Source: Streptomyces sp. Root1304 (GTDB lineage: Bacteria; Actinomycetota; Actinomycetes; Streptomycetales; Streptomycetaceae). Taken from it: 61,927 nt of DNA. Location: contig NZ_LMEP01000026.1 of assembly GCF_001426405.1 (NCBI RefSeq), positions 107,550 to 169,476 of the forward strand, in the 5' to 3' direction. Numbering within the stretch: position 1 is the stretch's first letter; the number at the start of each line of letters is the position of its first letter. A program made the position numbers and the translations under genes. The notes beneath the pieces were generated by a model. It was not told the DNA's origin. It worked only from the letters and a program-made list of their open reading frames with translations, and did no database searches. Shown piece by piece: positions 42,419 through 49,812 of this stretch.

Positions 42419-42910
42419 GAGGCGGTTGAGGTACGTGGCGGTCAGGGCGTTCATCGTCTCGCCGTGCACCTCCAGGGCCGCCCAGGTGGAGCGCTCCGCC
42501 CGCCGGACCACCGTGCACGCCTGGTGCAGCAGGGCCGCGCCGGGCGTGCCGCCCGGCAGGATGAACGAGCGCAGCTTGTCGAGCTCCTCCAGGAAGCGGT
42601 CGCAGTCCGCCTCCAGCTTGTCGACGTAACCCTGCTCGACCCGCAGCGGCGGGTACTTCGGGTCCTCCACCACCGGGGTGCAGAGGTCCGCGCCGACGTC
42701 GAACAGGTCGTTCTGGACGCGGACGAGGACCTTGACGACCTCCTCGTCGAGCTGCCCGAGGGCGACGGCGGTGCCGATGGCGGCGTTCGCCTCGTTGGCG
42801 TCGGCGTACGCCGAGATCCGCAGATCCGTCTTGGCGGTCCGGCTCATGTCGCCGAGGGCGGTGGTGCCCTGGTCGCCGGTACGGGTGTAGATGCGCGTCA
42901 GATTGACCAT
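42338..42910 (-). CDS. Cob(I)alamin adenosyltransferase, PduO type
   Basis: A 190-residue trimeric enzyme transferring adenosyl from ATP to cob(I)alamin, making coenzyme B12. The ATP site is IYTRTGDQGTTALGDMSR (about 7-24), DANEANAAIG is the second motif, and the C-terminal RRAERSTWAAL holds the conserved Arg residues. A TAGGCT -10 box six bases before the ATG indicates a leaderless mRNA. Confidence 0.93.
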   Translation of the reverse strand: MVNLTRIYTRTGDQGTTALGDMSRTAKTDLRISAYADANEANAAIGTAVALGQLDEEVVKVLVRVQNDLFDVGADLCTPVVEDPKYPPLRVEQGYVDKLEADCDRFLEELDKLRSFILPGGTPGAALLHQACTVVRRAERSTWAALEVHGETMNALTATYLNRLSDLLFILARTANKEVGDVLWVPGGDR

Positions 42911-42916
42911 GGGCCC

Positions 42917-42922
42917 AGCCTA
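42917..42922 (-). promoter_or_regulatory. -10 box of the adenosyltransferase gene (leaderless)
   Basis: TAGGCT on the minus strand, six bases from ATG 42910, between it and the stop of the ABC permease gene. Confidence 0.55.
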
Positions 42923-42923
42923 G

Positions 42924-43673
42924 TTACGCACCGGCGCTCCGGAACGTGCGTGTGCCGACCGTCACGGCGAGCGCCGTCAGTCCGAGGGCGACGAGCACCC
43001 CGTACAGCATGGCCGGGGTCGTGTAGTGGCCGATGTACGCCTCCCGGACCGCGTCCACCAGATAGCGGAACGGCATCAGGTGCGAGACCACGTCGAGCCA
43101 GCCGGGGGCGAGGGCCATCGGCAGCATCAGCCCGGAGAGCAGCATCGACGGCATCGCGAGCGTGTTGATCGCGGGGCCGAACTCCTGCGGGGTGCGCAGC
43201 TTCAGGGCGAGCGCGTACGAGAGCGAGGCGAGCGCGGCGGAGAGCAGGGCCACGAAGCCGAAGCCCAGGAGGATTCCGCCGACCGGGGCCCGCAGGCCCA
43301 TCGGGATCGCCACCAGGACGAGCAGGACCGCCTGGAAGACGAAGAGCGCGGCGTCCCGCAGGACCCGGCCGAGCAGCAGGGCGAGCCGGCTCACCGGGGT
43401 GACCCGCATCCGGTCGAAGACGCCCCAGTTCTTCTCCATGATGATCGAGAAGCCGGCGAACGAGGCGCCGAAGAGGCCGAGCTGGAGCAGCAGGCCGGGG
43501 ACGAGGACCTGCCAGGAGTCGCCCTCGCGGCCCAGCGGGAGGCCGGTGAGCAGCGGTCCGAAGAAGAACAGGTAGAGCAGCGGCATCAGGGCGCCGAAGA
43601 AGATCTGGAACGGGGAGCGCAGGGTCTGGCGGGCGTAGCGCCCGAAGAGCAGTGCGGTGTCGTGGAGCAGCAT
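42924..43673 (-). CDS. ABC-2 type exporter permease (DrrB-like)
   Basis: A 249-residue permease with six membrane segments, of the family exporting drugs or lipids. A conserved GxxFxxFS-like stretch (GASFAGFSIIMEKNWGVFDRMRVTPVSR) follows segment two. ATG 43673 is favoured over GTG 43676 because AGGAG is seven bases from it. It lies 10 bases after the ATPase gene, so both form an operon under the divergent TetR. Confidence 0.9.
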   Translation of the reverse strand: MLLHDTALLFGRYARQTLRSPFQIFFGALMPLLYLFFFGPLLTGLPLGREGDSWQVLVPGLLLQLGLFGASFAGFSIIMEKNWGVFDRMRVTPVSRLALLLGRVLRDAALFVFQAVLLVLVAIPMGLRAPVGGILLGFGFVALLSAALASLSYALALKLRTPQEFGPAINTLAMPSMLLSGLMLPMALAPGWLDVVSHLMPFRYLVDAVREAYIGHYTTPAMLYGVLVALGLTALAVTVGTRTFRSAGA

Positions 43674-43683
43674 CACGGATCTC

Positions 43684-44457
43684 CTAGACGGCTACGGGCG
43701 TGGCGTCGACGGGGGCGGGGCCGCGGCCGGTGACGGCGAGGAAGGCCTCCTGGAGGGTGCTCACGCCGTGCGCGGCCTTGAGCCCCGCGGGGCTGTCCTC
43801 GGCGACGACCGTGCCCTCGTCCACGATGACGAGCCGGTCGGCGAGGGCGTCGGCCTCGTCGAGGTAGTGGGTGGTGAGGACGACGGTGGTGCCGTGCTCG
43901 TCGCGCATCCGCCGCACCAGGGCCCACAGGTCGGCGCGGCTGCCGGGGTCGAGGCCGGTCGTCGGCTCGTCGAGGAAGAGGACCTCGGGGCGGTGGGTGA
44001 GTCCCATCGCGAGGTCGAGCCGGCGGCGCTGGCCGCCGGAGAGCGCGGGGGTCCTCCGGTCGAGGAGCGCGGTGAGGCCGAGGTCGGCCGCGAGCTCCTC
44101 GGTGCGCGCGTGGGCGCGCGCCCGGTCCAGGCCGTAGAGCCTGCCCTGCATGACGAGTTCGGAGCGGACGGTCTCCTGGGGGTCGAGGCCGCCGGACTGG
44201 GCGACGTACCCGATGCGCCGGCGGACGGCGGCGGGGTCCCGTACGAGGTCGTGGCCGGCGACGGTGGCGGCGCCACCGGTGGGCGGGAGGAGTGTGGTGA
44301 GCATCCGGAGGGTGGTCGTCTTGCCGGCGCCGTTGGGGCCGAGGAGGGCGAGGATCTCGCCCGGCCGGACGGTGAGGTCGATCCCGCGGACGGCCTCCAC
44401 GGGGCCGTTCTTCGTGAGGAAGGTCCGGGCGAGCCCGGCCGTGCTGATGAGGGGCAT
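43684..44457 (-). CDS. ABC exporter ATPase (DrrA-like)
   Basis: A 257-residue ATPase: Walker A GPNGAGKTT (about 37-45), signature LSGGQRRRLDLAMGL, Walker B VLFLDEPTTGLD, switch His in TTHYLDEAD. ATG 44457 has no clear ribosome site and the mRNA may be leaderless; the open frame beyond it to 44502 crosses the operator repeats. The substrate is unknown. Confidence 0.9.
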   Translation of the reverse strand: MPLISTAGLARTFLTKNGPVEAVRGIDLTVRPGEILALLGPNGAGKTTTLRMLTTLLPPTGGAATVAGHDLVRDPAAVRRRIGYVAQSGGLDPQETVRSELVMQGRLYGLDRARAHARTEELAADLGLTALLDRRTPALSGGQRRRLDLAMGLTHRPEVLFLDEPTTGLDPGSRADLWALVRRMRDEHGTTVVLTTHYLDEADALADRLVIVDEGTVVAEDSPAGLKAAHGVSTLQEAFLAVTGRGPAPVDATPVAV

Positions 44458-44479
44458 GGCGAACAGAAAAACAGAGTCA

Positions 44480-44528
44480 CTGAAATTTTGCAACGTCCCC
44501 AAAATTTCAGGGGCACCGAAATTTCAGG
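44480..44528. promoter_or_regulatory. Triple TetR-type operator between ABC exporter and tetR
   Basis: CTGAAATTTTG (44480-44490) and CAAAATTTCAG (44500-44510) are perfect inverted arms nine bases apart, and CGAAATTTCAGG (44517-44528) is a third half-site. TAGGAT at 44534-44539, seven bases before the tetR ATG, is a leaderless -10. The sites would let TetR repress both directions. Confidence 0.82.
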
Positions 44529-44545
44529 GAGCCTAGGATGAGGGC

Positions 44546-45184
44546 ATGGCCGAGGGACTCAGGGAACGCAAGAAGCGCGAGACGAAGCAGCGGATCTCGG
44601 ACATCGCGACCGGGCTCTTCCTGGAGCACGGCTTCGTGGCCGTGACCGTCGCGGACGTCGCCGAGGCGGCGGACGTCTCCGTCAACACCGTCTACAACTA
44701 CTTCCCGGCCAAGGAGGACCTCTTCCTCGACCGGATGGACGGCGTCACCCAGCGCCTCGCCCGGATGATCCGCGGCCGCGACCGGGGCGAGTCCGCCGCA
44801 CAGGCCGTCCTGCGCGAACTGCGCCAGGACATCGGGGCGGTGTCACCCGCGTACGGGCTCATGGACGGCTTCGACGCCTTCATGAACGTCATCGAGCACG
44901 CCCCCACCCTCAAGGCCCGGCTCTTCCACGTCCAGCAGCAGGTCCACGACGCCGTCGTCGCCACGCTCCGCGAGGAGACCGGCGCGCCCGCCGAGGACCC
45001 GCTGCCGCTGCTCGTCGGCGGGCAGCTCGCCTGGATCGAGAGCACCGTCGTCGCCTACATCACCCGCGAGATGACCGAGGGAGGCAGGGCGACCACCGTC
45101 TCCCGCGAGGCCCTCGTGCTCCTCGACGAGATCGAGGAGCTGCTCGGCGAGAGGGTCCTCGGCTACGCCGTACGGGAGGGCTGA
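44546..45184 (+). CDS. TetR-family repressor of the adjacent ABC exporter
   Basis: A 212-residue regulator with the TetR HTH at about 12-58 (TKQRISDIATGLFLEHGF, VTVADVAEAADVSVNTVYNYF) and a C-terminal ligand domain. It is divergent from the exporter with palindromic AT-rich operators between. The 3' end overlaps the end of the convergent desulfurase gene by 22 bases. Confidence 0.92.
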   Translation: MAEGLRERKKRETKQRISDIATGLFLEHGFVAVTVADVAEAADVSVNTVYNYFPAKEDLFLDRMDGVTQRLARMIRGRDRGESAAQAVLRELRQDIGAVSPAYGLMDGFDAFMNVIEHAPTLKARLFHVQQQVHDAVVATLREETGAPAEDPLPLLVGGQLAWIESTVVAYITREMTEGGRATTVSREALVLLDEIEELLGERVLGYAVREG

Positions 45185-46311
45185 CGCCGGGCCACCGCCG
45201 CGAGCGCGTGGGCCGCGCGGACCGCGTCCGCCTCCGTGGTGAAACGGCCGAACGAGATCCGGACGCTGCCCCGGACGCGCTCGGGCGACAGGCCGATCGC
45301 GCCCAGCACGTGCGAGGGCTCCTGGGCCGAGCTGTTGCACGCCGACCCCGTCGAGACGGCCACGTCGGCGACCTCCAGGAGCAGCTGCTGCGCGTCCACG
45401 TCCGGGAACGACAGGTTCACGGCGTGCGGCAGGAAGCCCGGCCCCGTACGGCTGTTGAGGGCGTACGGGACGAGGTCCGCGAGTTCCGCGAGGAACAGCT
45501 CCCGCAGCGCCGCGAGCCGGAGCGCCTCCGCCTCCCGGCACGCCGCCAGCACCCCCACGGCCGTGCCGAGGCCGATGACCGCCGCCGTGTTGAGGGTGCC
45601 CGCGCGCAGCCCCCGCTCCTGCCCGCCGCCGTGCAGCTGCGGCACCAGCGGCGCCCGGTCCGAGAGCCGGTTCGACACGTACAGCACGCCGACGCCCTTC
45701 GGGCCGTAGATCTTGTGCCCGGAGAAGGTCAGCAGGTCGACCCCGAGCTCCCGTACGTCCACCGGCAGCGAACCCACCCCCTGGGTCGCGTCGCAGTGCA
45801 GCGGGACGCCCGCCGCCCGGGTGAGCGCCGCGACGGCGGCGACCGGCTGGACGGTGGCGATCTCGTTGTTGGCGAGCATCACCGAGACGAGCGCGGTCTC
45901 CGGCCGCAGCGCCGCCGCCACCCGGGCGGGATCGACCCGGCCCTCGCCGTCGACGGGCAGCACCGTCACCTCGTGCCCCGCCTCCCGCAGCGAACGACAG
46001 GTGTCGAGCACGGACTTGTGCTCCACCGCCGTCGTCACCACATGGCGGGGCGCGCCCGGCCGGACGACCCCCTTGATCGCGAGGTTGTTGCCCTCGGTCG
46101 CCCCGGAGGTGAAACAGATCTCGCTGCGCCCGGCCCCGATGAACCGGGCGACGGCCCCGCGCGCCCGCTCGACCTCGCGGAAGGCTCGGATGCCGGCGGC
46201 GTGCGGGCTGGACGGGTTGGCGTAGCACTGGGTGGCGGCGAAGCTCATCGCCTCCACGACCGCCGGGTCCGTCGGCGTGGTGGCCTGGTGGTCGAGATAG
46301 ATCGTGGACAT
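45163..46311 (-). CDS. Cysteine desulfurase (NifS/IscS family)
   Basis: A 382-residue fold-I PLP enzyme taking sulfur from cysteine as an enzyme persulfide. PLP lysine is K200 in TFSGHKIYGPKG, the aldimine-stacking His is in AVEHKS, and the persulfide cysteine is C325 in STGSACNSSAQEPSHVL. No iron-sulfur scaffold, mnmA or thiI gene is adjacent, so it may serve a specific product or pathway with its operon partners upstream (an unknown protein and an EamA transporter). Confidence 0.92.
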   Translation of the reverse strand: MSTIYLDHQATTPTDPAVVEAMSFAATQCYANPSSPHAAGIRAFREVERARGAVARFIGAGRSEICFTSGATEGNNLAIKGVVRPGAPRHVVTTAVEHKSVLDTCRSLREAGHEVTVLPVDGEGRVDPARVAAALRPETALVSVMLANNEIATVQPVAAVAALTRAAGVPLHCDATQGVGSLPVDVRELGVDLLTFSGHKIYGPKGVGVLYVSNRLSDRAPLVPQLHGGGQERGLRAGTLNTAAVIGLGTAVGVLAACREAEALRLAALRELFLAELADLVPYALNSRTGPGFLPHAVNLSFPDVDAQQLLLEVADVAVSTGSACNSSAQEPSHVLGAIGLSPERVRGSVRISFGRFTTEADAVRAAHALAAVARRQPSRTA

Positions 46312-46373
46312 GCCGGTCCTCTCCCTCTTCCGCTGTGACGGTGGATCGGAAAGCGTCGGTCGGGACGCGCTGG

Positions 46374-47138
46374 TCAGAAGTCGTACGCCGTGTAGGTCAG
46401 GGCCAGCGGCTCGGCGCAGGTCGCGTCGGCGAAGACCAGCACGATCTCCTCCTCGGGCGAGCCCTGGGTGCGCAGATAGATCTCGGCGCCCTTGGTCACC
46501 TTGTCCCGGTCGGCGAGCGAGTTGATGTCGACGACGTACCGCAGGGCGCAGTCCGGGAAGGCCCGCAGCCGGGCGAAGTAGCGCGCGAAGTACTCGGCGA
46601 CGATCAGCGGGCAGCGCGGGACGACGTGGTCGTCCTTCACGACCCCGGCGAGCACCTTCGCGTACTGGCGGGAGCGGAAGACGATCTCGTCCCCCTCGCG
46701 GGCGAAGAGCGGGTGCTCCCCGGGCTCGCCCAGCCGCCGCTTCATCGAGCGGGCGGCCCGGTTGCGCAGGTTCCGCTCGCGGGTGACGGAGAAGGAGATG
46801 CCGGCCTCGGCGGCCGAGGCGTTCAGCGGGGTGAGGTCGGTCTCGGCGGAGCCGGCGGCCGGCAGCGTGCAGACGTCGGTGGAACAGGACATCCCGAGGT
46901 CGTTGACGATGACGTCGTAGAGCACCTTGTTGCCCCGGTGCAGCCGCCGCGCGACCGCGCCGGTCTCCTGGGCCAGGGCGAAGGAGTTGAGCGAGAAGGC
47001 GCCGATGCCGGCGGCCGTGTCGAAGTAGCCGCCCGCGACGAGGACCGCCGAGCGGGAGGTGGTGGAGACGGTCTCCAGGAGGGACGCCACCCGGGGCGAG
47101 GGGGCCGGGCGGTGCCGGGAGGGGGACAGGCTGGTCAT
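46374..47138 (-). CDS. Unknown 254-residue protein in the desulfurase operon
   Basis: I do not recognise a family. It is soluble, with no signal peptide. Visible features: an N-terminal LVAGGYFDTAAGIGAFSLNSF segment (about 34-53), a GMSCSTDVC pair (C85, C90), further cysteines at 176, 197 and 241, a basic central RERNLRNRAARSMKRR, and a C-terminal strand-rich part ending LTYTAYDF. The ATG overlaps the transporter stop (ATGA), and the desulfurase follows 62 bases later. The cysteines and context suggest it accepts sulfur or acts in a thio-modification step (inference). Confidence 0.65.
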   Translation of the reverse strand: MTSLSPSRHRPAPSPRVASLLETVSTTSRSAVLVAGGYFDTAAGIGAFSLNSFALAQETGAVARRLHRGNKVLYDVIVNDLGMSCSTDVCTLPAAGSAETDLTPLNASAAEAGISFSVTRERNLRNRAARSMKRRLGEPGEHPLFAREGDEIVFRSRQYAKVLAGVVKDDHVVPRCPLIVAEYFARYFARLRAFPDCALRYVVDINSLADRDKVTKGAEIYLRTQGSPEEEIVLVFADATCAEPLALTYTAYDF

Positions 47139-48103
47139 GTGTGCACTCCGTTCTTCCGGGACGGGGATCGATCGGACGGTGCGGGGGAGGGGGTGCTCCG
47201 GGCGGTGGGCGGGGCCGGTGACGGGCCGGGCGGTACGGGGGAGGGCTCGGGGGCCTCCGCCGCGCCGCGTCCCGTGCCGACGGCCGCGCCCACCACGCAG
47301 AGCACCGCCGCCCACTGGAACCAGGAGAGCCGCTCGCCGAGCAGGGCCAGGCCCACCAGGGCGGCGATGACCGGCTCCACCGTCGACAGGACGGCGAAGA
47401 CCCGCGGCGGCAGCCTGCGCAGCGCGGCGAACTCCAGCGAGAACGGGACCACGGTGGTCAGGACGGCCACCGCGAGCGCCGCCGCCAGCACCCCCGGCGT
47501 CAGCAGGACGCCGGGGGAGGGCAGTCCGAGGGCGGGTGCGGCCGGCAGGGCGAGGACGGCGGCGACCGTGAGGCCGAGGGCCAGTCCGGAGCCGCCGGGG
47601 ACGGCCCTGCCCACCCGGGCGCCGAGCAGGATGTAGCCGGTGAGCGCCGCTCCCGTGAGCAGGCTCGCGGCCAGGCCGACCGGGTCGTCCATGCCCTTGG
47701 TGCCGCCGAGGACGAGCAGTCCGGCGCCCGCGAGGGCCACCCAGACCCGGTCGAGCGCCCGCCGCGAGGTGAGCGCGGCGAGCAGCAGCGGTCCGCTGAA
47801 CTCCAGCGTCACCACCACCCCGAGCGGGAGCCGTGAGGTCGCCTCGTAGAAGGAGAACTGCATCACGGCGAAGACGGCGCCGTAGGGCAGGAGGAGCCGC
47901 CAGTGGGTGCGCAGGAGGCGGGGCGCGGGCCGGGAGACCAGCAGGAGCAGGGCGGCGGCGATGACCAGCCGCAGCAGCGTCGCGCCGGTCGGTCCGGTCT
48001 GCTCGAAGAGGCGCTTGGCGAAGGCGGAGCCGAACTGGAGGCTGATCATGCCGGTCAGCAGGAGCAGCGGAGCGGGAGCGGTCCCCAGGGTGTACGGGCG
48101 CAC
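47135..48103 (-). CDS. EamA/RhtA-type DMT transporter
   Basis: A 322-residue exporter with ten hydrophobic segments in two EamA repeats (about 8-140 and 150-280) and a proline/serine-rich cytoplasmic tail. EamA proteins export amino acids such as threonine, homoserine or cysteine derivatives. GTG 48103 has GAGGAGG seven bases upstream. It heads the operon and is coupled to the next gene. Confidence 0.88.
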   Translation of the reverse strand: MRPYTLGTAPAPLLLLTGMISLQFGSAFAKRLFEQTGPTGATLLRLVIAAALLLLVSRPAPRLLRTHWRLLLPYGAVFAVMQFSFYEATSRLPLGVVVTLEFSGPLLLAALTSRRALDRVWVALAGAGLLVLGGTKGMDDPVGLAASLLTGAALTGYILLGARVGRAVPGGSGLALGLTVAAVLALPAAPALGLPSPGVLLTPGVLAAALAVAVLTTVVPFSLEFAALRRLPPRVFAVLSTVEPVIAALVGLALLGERLSWFQWAAVLCVVGAAVGTGRGAAEAPEPSPVPPGPSPAPPTARSTPSPAPSDRSPSRKNGVHT

Positions 48104-48149
48104 GGCGGCACCTCCTCTCGGGCGGCGGGCACCGGACAAGTGCGCTCGA

Positions 48150-48174
48150 CCATATACCCCCCGAGGGTATGTGG
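48150..48174. promoter_or_regulatory. CsoR-family-like operator upstream of the EamA operon
   Basis: CCATATACCC (48150-48159) and GGGTATGTGG (48165-48174) match at nine of ten positions as an inverted repeat. The core ATACCC-N5-GGGTAT resembles operators of the CsoR/CstR/RcnR repressors (copper or persulfide sensors). It lies about 50 bases upstream of the transporter start. No such repressor gene is in the window. Confidence 0.55.
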
Positions 48175-48324
48175 CGACCGTGCGGGTGCCCGAACGGGGT
48201 GCCGCGGGTGTGACGTCCGTCAAAGAAGGCGTGACGCGCGTTACTTCACGGTCACATGGCGCCCGGGGACCGCTAATCTCCGCCGGAGAGCCAGAAGTGA
48301 ACAGGCGTTAAGGGGTGGAACATC

Positions 48325-49173
48325 GTGGCCAGGAAGCTCGCCGTCATCGGGGCCGGACTCATGGGGTCCGGCATCGCGCAGGTCTCGGCACAGGCGGGCT
48401 GGGACGTCGTCCTGCGTGACGTCACCGACGCCGCCCTCACCCGCGGTACGGACGGCATCAAGGCCTCGTACGACCGGTTCGTCGGCAAGGGCAAGCTGGA
48501 CGCCGCCGACGCCGAGGCCGCCCTCGGCCGCATCACCGCGACCACCGAGCTCGAAGCCGTCGCCGACGCGGACGTGATCGTCGAGGCCGTCTTCGAGAAC
48601 CTCGACGTCAAGCACGAGATCTTCCGCTCGCTCGACAAGATCGCCAAGGACGGCGCCGTCCTCGCCTCCAACACCTCCGCGATCCCGATCACCAAGATCG
48701 CCGCGGTCACCGAGCGCCCCGAGGCCGTCGTCGGCGTCCACTTCTTCTCGCCGGTGCCGATGATGCAGCTCGTCGAGCTGGTCCGCGGCTACAAGACCAG
48801 CGACGAGACCCTCGCCACCGCCCGCGCGTTCGCCGAGTCCGTCGGCAAGACCTGCATCGTCGTCAACCGCGACGTCGCCGGCTTCGTCACCACCCGGCTC
48901 ATCTCCGCCCTCGTCGTCGAGGCCGCCAAGCTCCACGAGTCGGGCGTCGCCACCGCCGAGGACATCGACATCGCCTGCAAGCTCGGCTTCGGCCACGCCA
49001 TGGGCCCGCTCGCCACCGCCGACCTCACCGGCATCGACATCCTGGTGAACGCCGCCAACAACATCTACACCGAGTCCCAGGACGAGAAGTTCGCACCGCC
49101 GGAGCTGATGCGCCGGATGGTGGACGCGGGTGACATCGGCCGCAAGAGCGGGCAGGGCTTCTACAAGTACTGA
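48325..49173 (+). CDS. 3-hydroxybutyryl-CoA dehydrogenase
   Basis: A 282-residue NAD(P)-dependent enzyme: Rossmann motif AVIGAGLMGSGIAQV (about 5-19), catalytic segment VGVHFFSPVPMMQLVELV (His-Glu pair) and the C-terminal helical domain RKSGQGFYKY. It acts in butyryl-CoA or polyhydroxybutyrate metabolism and can supply precursors such as ethylmalonyl-CoA. GTG 48325 follows AAGGGG. Confidence 0.92.
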   Translation: MARKLAVIGAGLMGSGIAQVSAQAGWDVVLRDVTDAALTRGTDGIKASYDRFVGKGKLDAADAEAALGRITATTELEAVADADVIVEAVFENLDVKHEIFRSLDKIAKDGAVLASNTSAIPITKIAAVTERPEAVVGVHFFSPVPMMQLVELVRGYKTSDETLATARAFAESVGKTCIVVNRDVAGFVTTRLISALVVEAAKLHESGVATAEDIDIACKLGFGHAMGPLATADLTGIDILVNAANNIYTESQDEKFAPPELMRRMVDAGDIGRKSGQGFYKY

Positions 49174-49299
49174 GCCGTACCCGCCACCCCGCCTCACCCC
49201 GTGGGGTGAATTTCGGTACCGGTTCGCTGACAAGGCGCAACGCTTCTGCTGTCGAGGCAGTCAGTCGTTGTGAAGACGGAGCACTCTCGGGGAGCGCAT

Positions 49300-49623
49300 A
49301 TGCACATCAGGGGCGACCACGTCGAGCTGGTCGTCGGGGGCCGCCTCGACGTCCGCAGCGCGGCGGACGCCCGTACGGTCCTGCACTCGGCCGTCGACGA
49401 CGGAGTCGGCGACCTGGTGCTCGACCTGACCGGACTGGACTCCTGGGACGCCACCGGACTCGGCGTCATCATGGGCGCCCACCGGCGGGCGGGCCGCTGC
49501 GGCCGCCGCCTCGTCCTGCGCGGAGTGCCGCCCCAGATGCAGCGCCTGCTCGTCGCCACCAAGCTCCACCGCATCCTCGCCATCGAGGGCGGCCTCGCAC
49601 TGGAGTCCCTGCCCCGCGTGTGA
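49300..49623 (+). CDS. STAS-domain anti-sigma factor antagonist
   Basis: A 107-residue single STAS domain (SpoIIAA/RsbV type). The phosphorylation loop reads DATGLGVIMG (Thr in place of the usual Ser). Such proteins bind anti-sigma kinases when dephosphorylated. ATG 49300 with GGGGAG just upstream is preferred over GTG 49270, which lacks a ribosome site. No anti-sigma gene is adjacent. Confidence 0.88.
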   Translation: MHIRGDHVELVVGGRLDVRSAADARTVLHSAVDDGVGDLVLDLTGLDSWDATGLGVIMGAHRRAGRCGRRLVLRGVPPQMQRLLVATKLHRILAIEGGLALESLPRV

Positions 49624-49812
49624 GGCCCGCACCCGTGTGAAGCAGCTGTGCGAAACAGGCGTCACGCTCAATCCTCACAAGACCGTGACGTCTTGGTCTC
49701 GGGAGCACCCCGGCTGTTCCCGGGCGTCTGACCACGGTCTAGGGTTCGGTCGCCTGCACATTGACGGAACCACCCGGCGGGCACCGGACACCGCTTCTTG
49801 GGGGCTTGGACC

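Noticed and set aside
45163..46311. DNA phosphorothioation (DndA) role for the cysteine desulfurase
   Set aside because: No dndBCDE or related genes are present; neighbours are a transporter and an unknown protein.
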